A stretch of DNA of 64,000 bases from Bacteroidota bacterium (GTDB lineage: Bacteria; Bacteroidota; Bacteroidia; Chitinophagales; Chitinophagaceae), in contig JADJJH010000002.1 in NCBI GenBank assembly GCA_016706595.1, forward strand, positions 434,001-498,000. Reading direction: 5' to 3'. The stretch's first letter is position 1; each line of letters starts with the position of its first letter. Both the position numbers and the translations under genes were made by a program. The notes beneath the pieces are model-generated. The model worked only from the letters and a program-made list of their open reading frames with translations, ran no database searches and was not told the DNA's origin. Of this stretch, positions 45,053 to 54,156 are shown piece by piece.

Positions 45053-45415
45053 ATGTCTAAGTATACCTTAGTAATTGGTGCGTCGGAGAATGAAAGTCGT
45101 TATAGCAATATGGCTATCAAAAAGTTAGTAAAGTATGGACACCCGGTTGCCGCCATTGGTTTGAGGGATGGAAAGGTTGAAGGCATACCTTTTTCGAAAG
45201 AGCATAAAGTATTTGCCGACATCGATACGGTAACCTTGTATATTAACGAAACACACCAACAAGATTATTATGATTATATACTTTCTTTAAATCCAAAACG
45301 TATCATTTTTAATCCAGGTACCGAAAATCCGGAGCTTGAAAAATTAGCCAATCAAAAGGGTATCGAAGCTGTTGAAGCTTGTACTTTGGTAATGCTAGGA
45401 ACAGGACAATACTAA
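45053..45415 (+). CDS. CoA-binding (CoA_binding_2, YccU-like) protein
   Basis: 120 residues with a Rossmann-like fold. The N-terminus TLVIGASENESRYSNMAIKK carries the nucleotide-binding loop and the C-terminus has FNPGTENPEL and EACTLVML, typical of the CoA_binding_2 family. The physiological role of the family is not established. It has a perfect consensus promoter upstream (45006-45036) and precedes an ABC ATPase and a UMF1 transporter on the same strand. Confidence 0.9.
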   Translation: MSKYTLVIGASENESRYSNMAIKKLVKYGHPVAAIGLRDGKVEGIPFSKEHKVFADIDTVTLYINETHQQDYYDYILSLNPKRIIFNPGTENPELEKLANQKGIEAVEACTLVMLGTGQY

Positions 45416-45447
45416 TTAGCATATTCAACTAACTTCGACTTCCGATA

Positions 45448-46053
45448 TTGAAAATTTCATTACAACATATTAAAAAGCGATTTGGCGATGAACTTTTGTT
45501 CGATGATTTAAATGTTGAATTTGAATCGCCATCATCCACTGCGTTGTTGGGTATTAACGGCTCAGGTAAATCTACCTTACTGCAAATGATAGCAACCTAT
45601 GTGATGCCAGATAAGGGTAATGTAACCTACAGAAAAAATAATCAAACTTTAAATGACGAGGAGGTATTTCGCGAAGTGTCATTTTGTTCGCCTTATCTTG
45701 AACTGATTGAAGAATTAAGTTTGACTGAATTTTTGCATTATCATTTTTCATTTAAGAAAAAATTATTACCGATACAGGAAATCATTCAGCGTATCGGTTT
45801 GCATGAAGCCGGTGATAAACGAATCGAAAAATTTTCGAGCGGGATGAAACAAAGAGTGAAACTTGCACAAGCCATCTTTGCAGATACCTCTGTATTATTA
45901 CTTGATGAGCCCTGTACCAATCTCGATCAACAAGGCATTGATTTATATACTCAATTGATTCGTGATTATAGCAGAGATAGAATCGTAATCGTGGCTTCAA
46001 ATGATGAAAAAGAATATAAAGTATGTGATTCCCGTTTTTATGTAAAATCTTAA
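45448..46053 (+). CDS. ABC transporter ATP-binding protein (CcmA-like)
   Basis: 201 residues; the TTG at 45448 is the start because no ATG or GTG precedes Walker A in a suitable place. Walker A is GINGSGKST (about 36-44), the signature is FSSGMKQRVKLA and Walker B is VLLLDEPCTNLD. The size and the signature FSSGM resemble CcmA of the haem exporter and small export ATPases. No permease gene is adjacent; the next gene is an MFS transporter. The substrate is unknown. Confidence 0.88.
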   Translation: MKISLQHIKKRFGDELLFDDLNVEFESPSSTALLGINGSGKSTLLQMIATYVMPDKGNVTYRKNNQTLNDEEVFREVSFCSPYLELIEELSLTEFLHYHFSFKKKLLPIQEIIQRIGLHEAGDKRIEKFSSGMKQRVKLAQAIFADTSVLLLDEPCTNLDQQGIDLYTQLIRDYSRDRIVIVASNDEKEYKVCDSRFYVKS

Positions 46054-46062
46054 ACCAAACTT

Positions 46063-47358
46063 ATGAATGAAATACAAAACCATCCTAAAGTAATTCGAGC
46101 TTGGACATTTTACGATTGGGCTAATTCTGCCTACTCATTGATTATTACTTCGGCTATTTTTCCGGCATATTATACTGCTATAGTTATGGATCCGGTTCAG
46201 TTTTTTGGATACAATATCAGTCGCGCTGCCTTAGCATCCTATTCAATTTCTTTTTCGTTTTTATTGATTGCCTTGCTTTCCCCAATACTATCATCCATTG
46301 CCGATTATGCAGGAAACAAAAAGATCTTCATGAAATTCTTTTGTTACCTAGGGTCTGCGGCATGTATTGCACTTTTCTTTTTTGATACACAAAATAATGG
46401 CGAAGTCAATGTTTGGTATGGAATTATTTGTTCAATGTTGGCATCCATAGGATATTGCGGAAGCATCGTTTTTTACAATGCCTTTTTGCCGGAGATTGCT
46501 AGTAAAGATTATCAAGATGCGGTGAGTGCTAAAGGATTTGCAATGGGCTATATTGGCAGTGTGATTTTAATGGTAATCTGTTTTGTCTTTATTTTATTGA
46601 ACGATAAGTTACTTTGGGAATTAGGTACTTTGCCGGTACGATGTTCATTTTTGGCGGTTGGTATATGGTGGTTTGGTTTTGCACAAATCACATTTCGTAC
46701 TTTACATGAAAATAAAAAATTGCATCATGGTATTTCACAATCGCTACTGATGGGCGGGTATACAGAACTTAAAAAAGTGTGGCAATCATTGAATAGTTTG
46801 CCGCAATTGAAAATATTCTTATCCGCATTTTTCTTTTACAATATGGGTGTGCAAACGGTTATGTATATGGCTGTATATTTCGCTAGCGATGAATTGAAAA
46901 TGCAAACTACCTCATTGCTCACGGTGGTATTAATTATTCAATTGGTGGCTATTGCCGGTGCAAAATTATTTGCCAAGTTTTCGGCCTTAAACGGAAATAG
47001 AAATGCCTTATTGGTATTGATTTTAGTTTGGATTGGTATTTGTGTATTCGCTTATTTTGTGAGCAGTGCATTTCAATTTTACATCATTGCTTTTTTGGTT
47101 GGATTGGTGATGGGTGGTATTCAATCCTTATCGCGTTCAACATATTCGAAATTACTTCCCTTCACAAATGACACAGCCTCCTATTTTAGTTTTTATGATG
47201 TATGTGAAAAAATAGGGATTGTTTTAGGCACCTTGTCATTTGGCTTAATTGCCGATTTATTAGGTGGGATGCGCAATTCGGCTTTGGCACTCTCTATTTA
47301 CTTTTTTATTGGATTAGTTTTATTACAGAAATTACGAGTAAGTAAGTCATTATTATAA
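46063..47358 (+). CDS. UMF1 family MFS transporter
   Basis: 431 residues with about 12 helices. The N-terminus RAWTFYDWANSAYSLIITS (19 residues) is the UMF1/Atg22-like signature. The central loop and second half contain MGGIQSLSRSTYSKLLPF and ASYFSFYDVCEKIGIVLG, also typical. The substrate is unknown, possibly amino acids by analogy with Atg22. It starts 9 bp after the ABC ATPase. Confidence 0.92.
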   Translation: MNEIQNHPKVIRAWTFYDWANSAYSLIITSAIFPAYYTAIVMDPVQFFGYNISRAALASYSISFSFLLIALLSPILSSIADYAGNKKIFMKFFCYLGSAACIALFFFDTQNNGEVNVWYGIICSMLASIGYCGSIVFYNAFLPEIASKDYQDAVSAKGFAMGYIGSVILMVICFVFILLNDKLLWELGTLPVRCSFLAVGIWWFGFAQITFRTLHENKKLHHGISQSLLMGGYTELKKVWQSLNSLPQLKIFLSAFFFYNMGVQTVMYMAVYFASDELKMQTTSLLTVVLIIQLVAIAGAKLFAKFSALNGNRNALLVLILVWIGICVFAYFVSSAFQFYIIAFLVGLVMGGIQSLSRSTYSKLLPFTNDTASYFSFYDVCEKIGIVLGTLSFGLIADLLGGMRNSALALSIYFFIGLVLLQKLRVSKSLL

Positions 47359-47405
47359 ATTAGTAATAATTATTACTTTCGTGCTTTCTTAAAGTCCCTA
47401 ATCGT

Positions 47406-49031
47406 TTGCGAAAAATTTTCTTCACATGTAGTATTTGTATAGCTAGTTTGTTCAGTTTTATTAGCGCCCGTGCTCAGCTCTCATCAGCCGATAGCGCTTT
47501 CTTTCAAGCTATTTTCAATGATCAACGCTATTTCAATGATTCTAGTTTTGTTGGCAAATTTTATCTTGAAGATAGTCTAGTGTCTACTTCAAATTTTTAT
47601 AATCGATTGTCAGCCTTGTTTCCTTTTTCTTACGGAGATATAGATTCATTATCGACATTGCAAATTACCTCCAATGCGTTTGGCGATACTTTAATTAATA
47701 ATTCGTACAATGCTTATCCATTTTTATATGCCCAGAAAGATCCCTTGCTGAGCATACCCTTTCAAATGAATAATAAGTATGATACGGCTTACGCATATTA
47801 TCAGTCAGATACCGTGAACTTAGCTTGTAAAACAGCTTTCTTAATTATACCCGGTAGCGGCGCCAATCAATCAACTTTAGTTGTTCAAGGCGTTGGATAT
47901 CATAATCAAATTTGTTATGTACAAAATGCATGTTTGCCTTATGGCGATGTTTTTACCTACATTAAACCTAATGAGGATGTACGCGCTATTTGCTGGAACA
48001 AATTCAAATTAAGTAATTATTTGATTTCATATTTACAAAACAACGGAAAGCATTATGGCGTGAATTACTTAATTGAAATTATAGCTACCCTACAATGGAT
48101 GAAAAATAAATACGAACGTGTGGTTGTATTGGGTTTGTCTGAGGGTGGTTATGCCGCAATGCTGGCTTCCTTTTATGCGAAGCCTCATGGCGCGGTAATT
48201 AGCAGCGCCTATTCAATTCACTTTGATAGTAGTGCATCTGCTACTATACTGCAAGAGCGTTTCGACTCATTAGTTGATATTCATACCAAGCAAGTTGTAA
48301 AAAGTAAAGTCGAAAATAGCCACACGCAATTTTTATTTACATGGGGAGACAATGATCCGGTTCCTTTTTTGCAGGCCGAACATGATTCTATGTATACGGC
48401 AAATTATTTTGGCAACTTGCCAAATTGTTATTATCATTTTAATTATGCTGGCCATACCTTTCCGCAATGCGTAATGATTGATGCATTTATAAACACAAAC
48501 CCTTTTGCTTCATCACCCAAATTCGTTAAACTACTTACCGGGAAACCTGATACTTTAGATGCATTTATAACCTTTTGTAGTAAAGACACATTCGTGTTTG
48601 ATTTATATCGAGATGCAAATTTTGTAACCAGCATGAATTACACCGGTGATACACTTTGGTTTAATGATACTGATACCGGAAATTATTATCTGCAAAATAT
48701 TGTAAGTACGAATGGACAAGCATTACTGTGTAAGGATACTATTCATTTTGTGCCCTATACATATCCATTGTTGATACATAATCATACCAATCGCACCGAA
48801 GTTTCAATCACGAATCCTGTCCACGATTTTATCGATATTTATATTCCAACATCACAGTTGCAATCGATAAAAAGTATAGTATTAATGAATTTGTATGGAC
48901 AAAAAATGGCATCCATTAGCAGTATCCATTCAAATCTCAAAGTTCCTGTGCAACATCTGAGTCAAGGTCTATATTATCTTTCGTTTGTTGGTAATGATGG
49001 TATAGTTACCCGAAAAATAATGAAAAGGTAA
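47406..49031 (+). CDS. Secreted alpha/beta hydrolase-like protein with T9SS sorting domain
   Basis: 541 residues with a TTG start and a signal peptide (1-23, ending ARAQ). Residues about 140-370 look like an alpha/beta hydrolase: nucleophile elbow GLSEGG (about 240), acid TWGDNDPVP (about 315) and catalytic His in YAGHTFP (about 355). The C-terminal 80 residues (VSITNPVHDFIDIYIPTSQL ... GLYYLSFVGNDGIVTRKIMKR, read in parts) form a T9SS type A sorting domain. The protein is therefore exported across the outer membrane. A secreted esterase/dipeptidase role is inferred; the substrate is unknown. A TACTTTCG element lies upstream. Confidence 0.78.
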   Translation: MRKIFFTCSICIASLFSFISARAQLSSADSAFFQAIFNDQRYFNDSSFVGKFYLEDSLVSTSNFYNRLSALFPFSYGDIDSLSTLQITSNAFGDTLINNSYNAYPFLYAQKDPLLSIPFQMNNKYDTAYAYYQSDTVNLACKTAFLIIPGSGANQSTLVVQGVGYHNQICYVQNACLPYGDVFTYIKPNEDVRAICWNKFKLSNYLISYLQNNGKHYGVNYLIEIIATLQWMKNKYERVVVLGLSEGGYAAMLASFYAKPHGAVISSAYSIHFDSSASATILQERFDSLVDIHTKQVVKSKVENSHTQFLFTWGDNDPVPFLQAEHDSMYTANYFGNLPNCYYHFNYAGHTFPQCVMIDAFINTNPFASSPKFVKLLTGKPDTLDAFITFCSKDTFVFDLYRDANFVTSMNYTGDTLWFNDTDTGNYYLQNIVSTNGQALLCKDTIHFVPYTYPLLIHNHTNRTEVSITNPVHDFIDIYIPTSQLQSIKSIVLMNLYGQKMASISSIHSNLKVPVQHLSQGLYYLSFVGNDGIVTRKIMKR

Positions 49032-49084
49032 ACCTGAATCGAGATTACATTCAATTCAAGTCAATTGATTTATCTTGCGCCACT

Positions 49085-51841
49085 ATGCGAAATCAGAATG
49101 CTGATATTATTGTAAAAGGGGCTAGAGTACATAATTTAAAAAATGTAACCGTTCGATTTCCACATAACAAATTTATCGTAGTTACTGGGGTAAGTGGTTC
49201 CGGAAAATCTTCGCTTACCATGGATACACTTTTCGCTGAAGGTCAACGCCGTTATGTCGAAAGTTTAAGTTCATATGCAAGGCAATTCATGAAAAGTATG
49301 CAAAAGCCTGATGTTGATAGTATTGAGGGGTTATGCCCTGCTATTGCCATCGAACAAAAAGTGAGTGCTCGAACGCCTAGGTCAACGGTGGGTTCAATGA
49401 CCGAAATCAATGATTACTTACGATTACTATTTGCTAAAATTGGGAAAACATTTTCACCCATAAGTGGAATGCAAGTAAAGAAAGACGAAGTGCGAGATGT
49501 TACCAATTATATGGTAGGCTTGAAGCTAGGTTCGAAAGTGAATATTGTAATACCGCTGCCAAGCGAGGCCTCTAAAAATGTAAAGTATTATCTAGATGAC
49601 TTATTACAAAAGGGATTTACTAGATTATATCATATCGATGAACATTACATTATTCAAATCGAAGATTTGTTGTGTGAAGAAGAGCCAGAGTTGAATGCCA
49701 AGTCTATGTATTTATTAATTGATCGACTGGTCATGAAAGCCTTTGAAGAAGACGAATGGCATCGAATCGCTGATAGTATTCAAACGGCTTTTGATGAAAC
49801 CAATGGTGATGTATTTTTGGAAATTGATAGCAAGCCATTAATTCATTTTTGTAATCGATTTGAATGTGACGGAATAAGATTCGAAGAGCCTACACCTAAT
49901 TTATTTAATAATAATAATCCCTATGGTGCTTGCCCCGAGTGTGAGGGGTTCGGACAAGTGCTAGGCATAGACCCGAATTTAGTAATTCCAAATAAAAACT
50001 TGTCTTTACATGAAGGTGCTATTGCTTGTTGGAATGGCGAAAAAATGCAAGAGTGGAAAACCCAGTTTATCTATACACACAAAAATAATTTTCCGATTCA
50101 TAAGCCTATTCGTGAATTAAGTCAAGAACAAATTAAATTATTATGGAAAGGCGAAAATGGGATCGATGCTTTTTTTGCTATGGTAGGTGATAATTTGTAC
50201 AAAATTCAATATCGAGTATTGCAAGCCAGATACCGAGGCAAAACGGCATGCACTGCATGTGGTGGCGCACGAATACGTAAGGATGCCTTATGGGTAAAAA
50301 TTCAGGATACACATTTTGGTGAACTGATTGATATGCCGGTTGATAAACTATTTGCATGGTTACAAAAATTAGACTTAAGTGAACATGATAACACAATCGC
50401 AAAGCGTATACTTATTGAACTTGAAATTCGTTTGCAAACTCTGTTAGATGTAGGATTACATTATTTAACACTCAGTAGAACGGCCAATACCTTAAGTGGC
50501 GGTGAAAGTCAGCGTATACAACTTACCCGTGTTATAGGAAGTAACTTAACCGATAGTTTGTATATTTTAGATGAACCATCAATTGGTTTGCATGCTCGCG
50601 ATACGCATCGATTAATAGGCGTTTTGAAAAAGCTTCGCGATTTAGGCAATACAGTAGTAGTGGTTGAACACGATGATCAAATCATGCGAAATGCCGACTA
50701 TTTAATTGATGTAGGTCCTTTAGCTTCACATTTAGGTGGTGAAATTGTAGCAGCAGGCACTTATAAAGAAGTGATGAAGAATACAAGAAGTTTAACCGCT
50801 CAATATCTCACTGGCAAGCTTGAGGTAAAAGTGGAACATCCTCATCGCAAGGTGGTTAATAAATTAATTCTAACCCATTGCACGCACCACAATCTGAAAG
50901 ATATTCAAGTGTGCTTTCCATTGAATATGCTCACCGTTGTAACGGGTGTAAGTGGTTCCGGTAAAACTAGTTTAGTAAAGCATATTTTATATCCTGCTGT
51001 AAAAAATTCAACAGGCGATTATAGTGTGAAGCCAGGTGAATTTGTAGAACTGAAGGGCGATTTGCAAAGTATTTCATCAGTTGAGTTGGTTGATCAAAAT
51101 CCTATCGGAAAATCATCACGTTCAAATCCAATTACCTATATCAAAGCCTATGATGATATACGTGCTTTGTATGCTGCTCAGCATCTTTCAAAAGTGCGTG
51201 GTTATACAGCAGGTTATTTTTCATTTAATGTAGATGGCGGAAGATGCGATACTTGCAAAGGTGAAGGCGAAACTTTGGTTGAAATGCAGTTCTTGGCCGA
51301 TGTGCACCTCACTTGCGAAAGTTGCAAAGGCAAACGATTTAAAGCTGAAGTACAAGAGGTTCAGTATAAAAGCAAAAGCATCACTGATATTTTAGAAATG
51401 AGTGTGGATGAAGCCCTTGAATTTTTTAAACCGGAAAAGAAAATAGCCGATAAAATTCAAGCACTGCATGATGTAGGTTTAGGGTATATCAAACTCGGAC
51501 AATCAAGCGATACATTAAGTGGTGGCGAAGCGCAACGTGTTAAGTTGGCTTCATTTTTAGACAAGAGTTTTGCTAATAAAAAAATCCTCTTCATTTTTGA
51601 TGAACCCACTACCGGCTTGCATTTTCATGATATTCATAAACTATTAAAATCATTTCAGGCTTTAATTGAAAACGGACATTCAATTATAGTCATCGAGCAT
51701 AATCCTGATATTATTCGCAATGCCGATTGGGTAATTGATTTAGGCCCTGAAGGCGGCAGCGAAGGCGGGCATTTAATGTTTGAAGGTACCGTTGAAAATT
51801 TACTAAAAAGTAAGGAAGGGTATACCGGGAAGTACTTGTGA
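49085..51841 (+). CDS. uvrA: Excinuclease ABC subunit A
   Basis: 918 residues. There are two ABC ATPase modules: Walker A GVSGSGKSS (about 35) and GVSGSGKTS (about 620), and signatures LSGGESQRIQL (about 468) and LSGGEAQRVKL (about 811). Zinc modules are CPECEGFGQV / CTACGGARI in the first half and CDTCKGEGET / CESCKGKRF in the second. UvrA recognises DNA lesions and loads UvrB in nucleotide excision repair. The length is slightly short of the usual 940. Bacteroidota often carry more than one uvrA, so this may be either copy. Confidence 0.95.
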   Translation: MRNQNADIIVKGARVHNLKNVTVRFPHNKFIVVTGVSGSGKSSLTMDTLFAEGQRRYVESLSSYARQFMKSMQKPDVDSIEGLCPAIAIEQKVSARTPRSTVGSMTEINDYLRLLFAKIGKTFSPISGMQVKKDEVRDVTNYMVGLKLGSKVNIVIPLPSEASKNVKYYLDDLLQKGFTRLYHIDEHYIIQIEDLLCEEEPELNAKSMYLLIDRLVMKAFEEDEWHRIADSIQTAFDETNGDVFLEIDSKPLIHFCNRFECDGIRFEEPTPNLFNNNNPYGACPECEGFGQVLGIDPNLVIPNKNLSLHEGAIACWNGEKMQEWKTQFIYTHKNNFPIHKPIRELSQEQIKLLWKGENGIDAFFAMVGDNLYKIQYRVLQARYRGKTACTACGGARIRKDALWVKIQDTHFGELIDMPVDKLFAWLQKLDLSEHDNTIAKRILIELEIRLQTLLDVGLHYLTLSRTANTLSGGESQRIQLTRVIGSNLTDSLYILDEPSIGLHARDTHRLIGVLKKLRDLGNTVVVVEHDDQIMRNADYLIDVGPLASHLGGEIVAAGTYKEVMKNTRSLTAQYLTGKLEVKVEHPHRKVVNKLILTHCTHHNLKDIQVCFPLNMLTVVTGVSGSGKTSLVKHILYPAVKNSTGDYSVKPGEFVELKGDLQSISSVELVDQNPIGKSSRSNPITYIKAYDDIRALYAAQHLSKVRGYTAGYFSFNVDGGRCDTCKGEGETLVEMQFLADVHLTCESCKGKRFKAEVQEVQYKSKSITDILEMSVDEALEFFKPEKKIADKIQALHDVGLGYIKLGQSSDTLSGGEAQRVKLASFLDKSFANKKILFIFDEPTTGLHFHDIHKLLKSFQALIENGHSIIVIEHNPDIIRNADWVIDLGPEGGSEGGHLMFEGTVENLLKSKEGYTGKYL

Positions 51842-51856
51842 GCTGTTAAAATAAAA

Positions 51857-51879
51857 AAGCCGCCATGATGAGGCAGCTT
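51857..51879 (-). terminator. Rho-independent terminator after the lipoprotein gene
   Basis: AAGCCGCC (51857-51864) pairs with GGCAGCTT (51872-51879) with one G-A mismatch and a seven-base loop. On the minus strand it is followed by TTTTATTTT. It lies 28 bp past the stop of the lipoprotein gene and could also slow transcription from uvrA. Confidence 0.75.
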
Positions 51880-51906
51880 TCATGTTCATTAAAACAAATG
51901 GTAATA

Positions 51907-52734
51907 TTAGTGAAGCGTAATTGTATACACATTTCCACCAATGGTAACTTGTGCTATATTATCGCAAGTGCCATTTCCGAAATCTATACTGCGTAATAAT
52001 TTTCCACTGGGTTGCACTTCCATAACGCCTTTCGAAATGTATCCACAGGCAACTGCTTTTACCAAAGGTTGAATAATCGTCATGGTATAAGCTGTTGAGC
52101 CTTTAGTGCCCGAGGCCGAACCAGTAATTTCATATACATCGTCTGATTTATCCCCGATAGTAGCTTCGCCACCAACCCAAGTTCTGGTACGGGTTGAATT
52201 CCAAACTACCGAATCGCCGGTAAGGGCTTTAATAATCAATCCGTTTACTACAATACTAAAATGGGTTTGATTGCTTGTATTGGTACCCAAATTGCTCACT
52301 GTTTTTGAACCCAATACTTGATTGTCATTCACAAAATAATTATCGAAAGTGATGGTATGTACGCTACCCGAATCGCGGTATTTTCCGGTATAACTTACGA
52401 GTATTTTTCCACGGCGATTTCGTCCATCATTGCATAAACAATTGGTATTACCAAAATCAATGGTGATGGTTTTGGGTACATTCAATGTGTCGTGGGTAAT
52501 GGTAGCGCAAGTGCTGGCAGTTTTATAATTGCTAAGGTTATCGCCGGTGTTTTTTTCAGAAGCTTCATCGGCCATATTTAATACCTCGTTATAGGTATTC
52601 TCGAAAAGGGTATTATCGCCCGCTAATTGCGTGTCATTATCCTGATTTTTATCGCGGCGATTACAAGCGCTAAAAATGAGTGTGGTTGCTAGGCTAAGGA
52701 CAACCAACGTAAGCCTAAAGTGTTGTGGTTTCAT
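51907..52734 (-). CDS. Predicted lipoprotein, unknown function
   Basis: 275 residues. The signal peptide ends in a lipobox (LIFSAC, Cys about 24), followed by a charged RRDKNQDNDT linker. The mature part has two similar-looking beta-rich blocks around TITIDFGNTNCLCNDGRNRRG (20 residues visible) and RSIDFGNGTCDNIAQV. Both place an I-DFG-x-x-x-C pattern in context, suggesting an internal repeat. Four or more Cys could form disulphides. I do not recognise a named domain. It is flanked by uvrA and dxr and has its own terminator. Confidence 0.75.
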   Translation of the reverse strand: MKPQHFRLTLVVLSLATTLIFSACNRRDKNQDNDTQLAGDNTLFENTYNEVLNMADEASEKNTGDNLSNYKTASTCATITHDTLNVPKTITIDFGNTNCLCNDGRNRRGKILVSYTGKYRDSGSVHTITFDNYFVNDNQVLGSKTVSNLGTNTSNQTHFSIVVNGLIIKALTGDSVVWNSTRTRTWVGGEATIGDKSDDVYEITGSASGTKGSTAYTMTIIQPLVKAVACGYISKGVMEVQPSGKLLRSIDFGNGTCDNIAQVTIGGNVYTITLH

Positions 52735-52990
52735 AAATTATTATTTTTAATTAAGTGCTGCCTCTGACGTGGAAGGGCAAACTTGGTTTAAAATCAGGTT
52801 AAATTAAAATGCGAGTTGATAAATAAGCAGGGAAAATACTACCTTAGCGCCCCTTTCGAAGACGGAAGCGTATAATAATAGAATGAAATGAGTCATGAAA
52901 ATCCCCGATACTCCAACGAGATATTGAATTCCAGAATTATCTCCACTGTGAACGTCGGGATGGCCAATAAGAAACCATAAATAAAAACAC

Positions 52991-54142
52991 TTGAAAAGAA
53001 GAATAGCCATTTTTGGCAGCACCGGTTCTATCGGAACACAAACCATAGAAGTTATTGCCCAACATCCTGAAATGTTTTCGTTGGAAATACTAAGTGCGCA
53101 TAGTAATGCTGATGCCCTAATAGAACAAGCCCAAAAGTATAAACCTAATATCGTTATCATTACAGATGAAACGAAATATGAAAAAGTAAATCATGCTTTA
53201 GCCGCAGATCATATCAAAGTTTTTGCAGGCGAAAAGTCGTTGGTAGAAATTGCGGCAAGTGATAGCTACGATATATTACTTACTGCTATTGTAGGTTATG
53301 CGGGTTTATTACCTACGCTTGCTGCTCTTGAACAGGGTAAAACGGTTGCCTTGGCAAATAAAGAAACTTTAGTGGTTGCAGGTGATATTGTAACTGCTGT
53401 GGCAGCAAAAAATAATGCCTTAATTATTCCGGTTGATAGTGAGCACTCTGCCATCTTTCAATGTTTGGAGGGCGAAAAACATAATGTAGTTGAAAAAGTA
53501 ATACTTACCGCTTCGGGCGGTCCGTTTTTAGGCAAGAAGCCTAACTACTTAATTAATGTAAAGAAAGATCATGCATTGCAACATCCTAACTGGACGATGG
53601 GTGCAAAAATTTCTATCGACTCGGCAAGCCTTATGAACAAAGGACTTGAAATGATAGAAGCGAAGTGGCTATTTGGTTTGCAAAACGAACAAATTGAAGT
53701 GGTTGTACATCCGCAATCTATCATTCATTCGATGGTTCAATTTGAAGATGGCAGTATAAAGTCACAAATGGGATTGCCCGATATGAAATTGCCAATTCAA
53801 TATGCATTAGCCTATCCTCAACGGATTAAAAATGATTACAAACGATTGCAATTTAAAAATTATCCATCACTTACCTTCGAGGCTGCCGATGTAAAAACAT
53901 TTCGTAATCTTGCTTTAGCAAAAGAGGCTATGTTCAAAGGCGGTAATGCACCTTGTGTGTTAAACGCAGCCAATGAAATTGTGGTAGATGCTTTTATTCG
54001 AAATAAAATTGGCTTTTTAGAGATGAGTGACATCATCGAAACTTGTCTTACGAAAATGAATTTCATCGAAACACCAACACTGAACGACTATATAGAAACG
54101 AACCGGGAAACCAGATTATATGCTGCCGGATTAATTAAATAA
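52991..54142 (+). CDS. dxr: 1-deoxy-D-xylulose 5-phosphate reductoisomerase
   Basis: 383 residues from a TTG start immediately before KRRIAIFGSTGSIGTQTIEV, the NADPH-binding loop, so a later start would remove the fold. Metal/substrate motifs include PVDSEHSAIFQCL and the region ASGGPFLGK ... KISIDSASLMNKGLEMIEA. It makes MEP, the committed step of non-mevalonate isoprenoid synthesis. rseP follows after 14 bp and probably shares a transcript. The 256 bp upstream (52735-52990) contains no gene; I see no clear promoter there. Confidence 0.96.
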   Translation: MKRRIAIFGSTGSIGTQTIEVIAQHPEMFSLEILSAHSNADALIEQAQKYKPNIVIITDETKYEKVNHALAADHIKVFAGEKSLVEIAASDSYDILLTAIVGYAGLLPTLAALEQGKTVALANKETLVVAGDIVTAVAAKNNALIIPVDSEHSAIFQCLEGEKHNVVEKVILTASGGPFLGKKPNYLINVKKDHALQHPNWTMGAKISIDSASLMNKGLEMIEAKWLFGLQNEQIEVVVHPQSIIHSMVQFEDGSIKSQMGLPDMKLPIQYALAYPQRIKNDYKRLQFKNYPSLTFEAADVKTFRNLALAKEAMFKGGNAPCVLNAANEIVVDAFIRNKIGFLEMSDIIETCLTKMNFIETPTLNDYIETNRETRLYAAGLIK

Positions 54143-54156
54143 ATTATACAATCAAT

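Noticed and set aside
45448..47358. ABC ATPase and UMF1 gene as one importer
   Set aside because: UMF1 is an MFS carrier that needs no ATPase, and no ABC permease is next to the ATPase; only co-transcription is likely.
52804..53160. Minus-strand open frame across the dxr upstream region
   Set aside because: Runs through the dxr N-terminal NADPH motif region; composition looks like a shadow.
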